DNA of 64,000 nt, from assembly GCF_012272695.1 (NCBI RefSeq), contig NZ_CP050902.1, positions 3,968,001-4,032,000 on the forward strand, given 5' to 3'. The position numbers and the translations under genes are program-made. The notes under the pieces were generated by a model that was not told where the DNA came from, ran no database searches, and saw nothing but the letters and a program-made list of their open reading frames with translations. Of the stretch, positions 62,253-64,000 are shown piece after piece; the first letter of the stretch is position 1; each line of letters opens with the position of its first letter. This DNA comes from Nocardioides sp. JQ2195 (GTDB taxonomy: Bacteria > Actinomycetota > Actinomycetes > Propionibacteriales > Nocardioidaceae).

Positions 62253-62371
62253 CGCTCACGCTCCCCTTCCGGCCGATTCTGGGCTGGCCAGCACGCTAGA
62301 TGTGACCACCGACAAGGGGCCCTGAAAGTTGCGGACGTGTGACCGTACGTCGGAAAACTCGGCAAGTGAAA

Positions 62372-62644
62372 GTGGGTTATCCACAGGGGCTGGGGATAAC
62401 CCACGACTCGCCGTGGACGACACGCCCCGACTTGTGCACAGCCTGGGGAGGCACCTGTGGATTCACGTGAAACCACGCGTCACACATGCCGCCTGACCTG
62501 CACAAACGCCTCTCCCACGCTGTGGAGGAAAACTTGTGGGCAACTTTCTTGTTCACCTTCCAGTCACCGGACAGCCGCATGTAACTTTGTCGACATGGCG
62601 CCCTGGCGCTTCGACTACCCACAGATACGCACCAGTTACACACA
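62372..62644. promoter_or_regulatory. DnaA-box-like cluster and inverted repeat upstream of dnaB
   Basis: A perfect TTATCCACA (62377-62385) lies in GTGGGTTATCC / GGATAACCCAC, a perfect 11-bp inverted repeat (62372-62404, 11-base gap). The right arm gives TGGGGATAA, one mismatch from a reverse box. TTGTGCACA (62432-62440) and TTACACACA (62636-62644) are weaker matches. The 461-bp dnaB/MATE gap contains no gene. It probably binds DnaA to control dnaB; oriC itself is not shown. Confidence 0.55.
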
Positions 62645-62713
62645 GGCACCACCACTCCCCATCAGGTCATGACCAGAAGCACCGGTGCCTCTTACGGCCG
62701 CTAGGGTGTGCGG

Positions 62714-64000
62714 GTGAGTGCCGACGCCCCCGAGACCCGTGCCCCCAAGGGCGTGGACCGGGAGATCCTGCACCTCGCGGTGCCGGCGTTCCTCGCCCTG
62801 ATCGCGGAACCGATGTTCCTGCTCGCGGACGCCGCCATCATCGGTCACCTGGGAACCTCCGAGCTGGCCGGTCTCGGCATCGCCGGAGCGGTGATGCAGA
62901 CCGCGGTCGGCCTGTGCGTCTTCCTCGCCTACGGCACCACCGCATCGGTGGCCCGACAGATCGGTGCCGGGAACCTGCGTGCCGCGATCAGCCAGGGCAT
63001 CGACGGCATCTGGCTGGCCGTCATCATCGGCGTGGTCACCACGGTCGTCGGCATGTGGAGCACTCCGTGGCTGGTCACGCTCTTCGGCGCCGACGGCACC
63101 GTCACCGACCAGGCCAGCGACTACCTGCGCATCGCCTTCCTCGGCACGACGCCGTTGCTCGTCATGCTCGCCGCGACCGGCGTACTCCGCGGCATGCTCG
63201 ACACGCGCACCCCACTGGTCGCGGCGGTGATCGGCAACCTGCTGAACGTCATCCTCAACTTCGCCTTCGTCTACGGCGCGGGCCCGGTGCCCGCGCTCGG
63301 CCTGCGCGGGTCCGCGCTCGGGTCCGTGATCGCGCAGGTGCTGACCGCGCTGATCCTCCTGGTCGTCGTGGTGCGCGGCGCCCGTCGCGAAGGCGCGACG
63401 CTGAGCCCTGACCTCCCCGGCATCCGCACCGCGGCCCATGCCGGAATCGCCCTCGTCGTGCGCACCCTCACCCTGCGCGCCGCCCTGCTGGTCACGACGT
63501 ACGCCGCCGTGCAGGCCGGTGGCGAGACCCCGATCGCCACCCACCAGCTGGCGATGACGATCTGGGGGTTCCTGACCTTCGTCCTCGACGCCGTCGCCAT
63601 CGCTGCCCAAGCACTGACCGGGCGCTACCTCGGCGCGAGTGATGCCACGGGGACCCGAGACATCACCCGGCGGATGGTCCAGTGGGGGCTCGCCTCCGGG
63701 GTGGTCACCGGGCTGGGTCTGGCCGCGCTCAGCCCGGTGCTGGGCCACCTCTTCACCAACGACCGCGACGTCATCCAGCAGCTGGTCCCCGTGCTGCTGA
63801 TCGCGGCTCTCGCCCAACCGATCGCCGGCTATGTCTTCGTGCTCGACGGTGTGCTCATCGGTGCAGGGGACGGCACCTACCTCGCCTGGGGAGGGCTCGC
63901 CGTCCTCATCGTCTACACGCCGTTCGCCCTGCTCGCCGACGACCTGACCTGGCTCTGGGTGGCGTTCGGCTTCGGCTTCATGCTCGGCCGGGCCGTCGTC
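62714..64000 (+). CDS. MATE-family efflux transporter, 3' end outside window
   Basis: 429 residues in frame to the window edge, from a GTG with no obvious ribosome site. REILHLAVPAFLALIAEPMFLLADAAIIGHLGTSELAGLGIAG is the MATE opening; RGMLDTRTPLVAAVIGNLLNVILNFAFVYG and the symmetric second half follow, so about ten of the twelve helices are visible. DinF/NorM-like Na+ or H+ antiporter. Neighbour of dnaB, as in related actinobacteria. Confidence 0.88.
   Translation, partial: MSADAPETRAPKGVDREILHLAVPAFLALIAEPMFLLADAAIIGHLGTSELAGLGIAGAVMQTAVGLCVFLAYGTTASVARQIGAGNLRAAISQGIDGIWLAVIIGVVTTVVGMWSTPWLVTLFGADGTVTDQASDYLRIAFLGTTPLLVMLAATGVLRGMLDTRTPLVAAVIGNLLNVILNFAFVYGAGPVPALGLRGSALGSVIAQVLTALILLVVVVRGARREGATLSPDLPGIRTAAHAGIALVVRTLTLRAALLVTTYAAVQAGGETPIATHQLAMTIWGFLTFVLDAVAIAAQALTGRYLGASDATGTRDITRRMVQWGLASGVVTGLGLAALSPVLGHLFTNDRDVIQQLVPVLLIAALAQPIAGYVFVLDGVLIGAGDGTYLAWGGLAVLIVYTPFALLADDLTWLWVAFGFGFMLGRAVV

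Noticed and set aside
59931..62342. 803-residue open frame opposite dnaB
   Set aside because: Low-complexity shadow of dnaB and its intein.
62372..62644. Chromosomal origin oriC
   Set aside because: No dnaA or dnaN, too few good boxes and no AT-rich unwinding region; only a DnaA-binding promoter region is supported.
1..64000. CRISPR arrays, tRNA and rRNA genes, insertion sequences
   Set aside because: No regular spacer-repeat series, no tRNA T-arm pattern with matching acceptor stem and no transposase was seen on reading both strands.

Overview
The window is 64 kb of high-GC DNA. Codon use, gene families (mycothiol-era ArsC/ACR3, ClgR/PopR-type regulator, DUF222 HNH proteins, DUF6069, SipW/TasA-type export, actinobacterial LexA box) and gene order around dnaB point to an actinobacterium of the Nocardioides/Nocardioidaceae type. 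It looks chromosomal: no rRNA, tRNA, CRISPR array, intact insertion sequence or phage module was seen. The genus is inferred; no marker gene was compared.

Layout. 1-10 kb: the end of a poxB-like gene, an MFS/SnoaL-like pair divergent from a LysR gene, then a leftward catabolic cluster (lipase, SDR, MBL hydrolase, AraC regulator). 10-17 kb: a BNR-repeat exported protein, an XRE/membrane-protein pair behind two palindromes, a decayed DUF222/HNH gene, and an arsenic operon (arsI-acr3-arsC divergent from arsR). 17-26 kb: two signalling blocks. One is a cNMP-binding histidine kinase next to a receiver/glutaredoxin-like/thioredoxin-reductase-like fusion that has lost its redox cysteines. The other is an export module: a TasA-like protein, its SipW-type peptidase, an Ig-repeat surface protein, a small membrane protein and a two-component system. 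The two transcription units of that export module share a 47-bp promoter element.

26-38 kb: an ECF42/YciI pair, a ClgR/PopR-type regulator ending in ALAA beside an extra clpP pair, a SulP transporter with a divergent MerR gene, a GntP permease, a CNNM/CorC protein and an ECF41 sigma factor. 38-42 kb: a copper unit (P-type ATPase, His-rich exported protein, CopZ) behind a CsoR-type box with no csoR in view. 42-56 kb: TrpB2, several efflux pumps (two MFS, a paired SMR with its TetR), Arr rifampin ADP-ribosyltransferase, a split PEP-synthase-like pair, a secreted lipase, an intact DUF222/HNH gene with a LexA box, and a phosphotransferase.

56-64 kb holds the most unusual content. A decayed DUF2975/XRE pair is followed by an MFS gene and an HVA1 protein. 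Next comes a single gene that joins an XRE DNA-binding domain, an MntA-type nucleotidyltransferase antitoxin and a HepT-type HEPN toxin. Then there is a fragment of a DUF91-like nuclease, dnaB carrying a 427-residue LAGLIDADG intein, a dnaB upstream region with DnaA-box-like sequences, and a MATE transporter cut by the window edge.

Several genes carry frame breaks (the DUF222 gene near 13 kb, the DUF2975 gene, the DUF91-like relic). The window alone cannot separate true decay from sequencing error.
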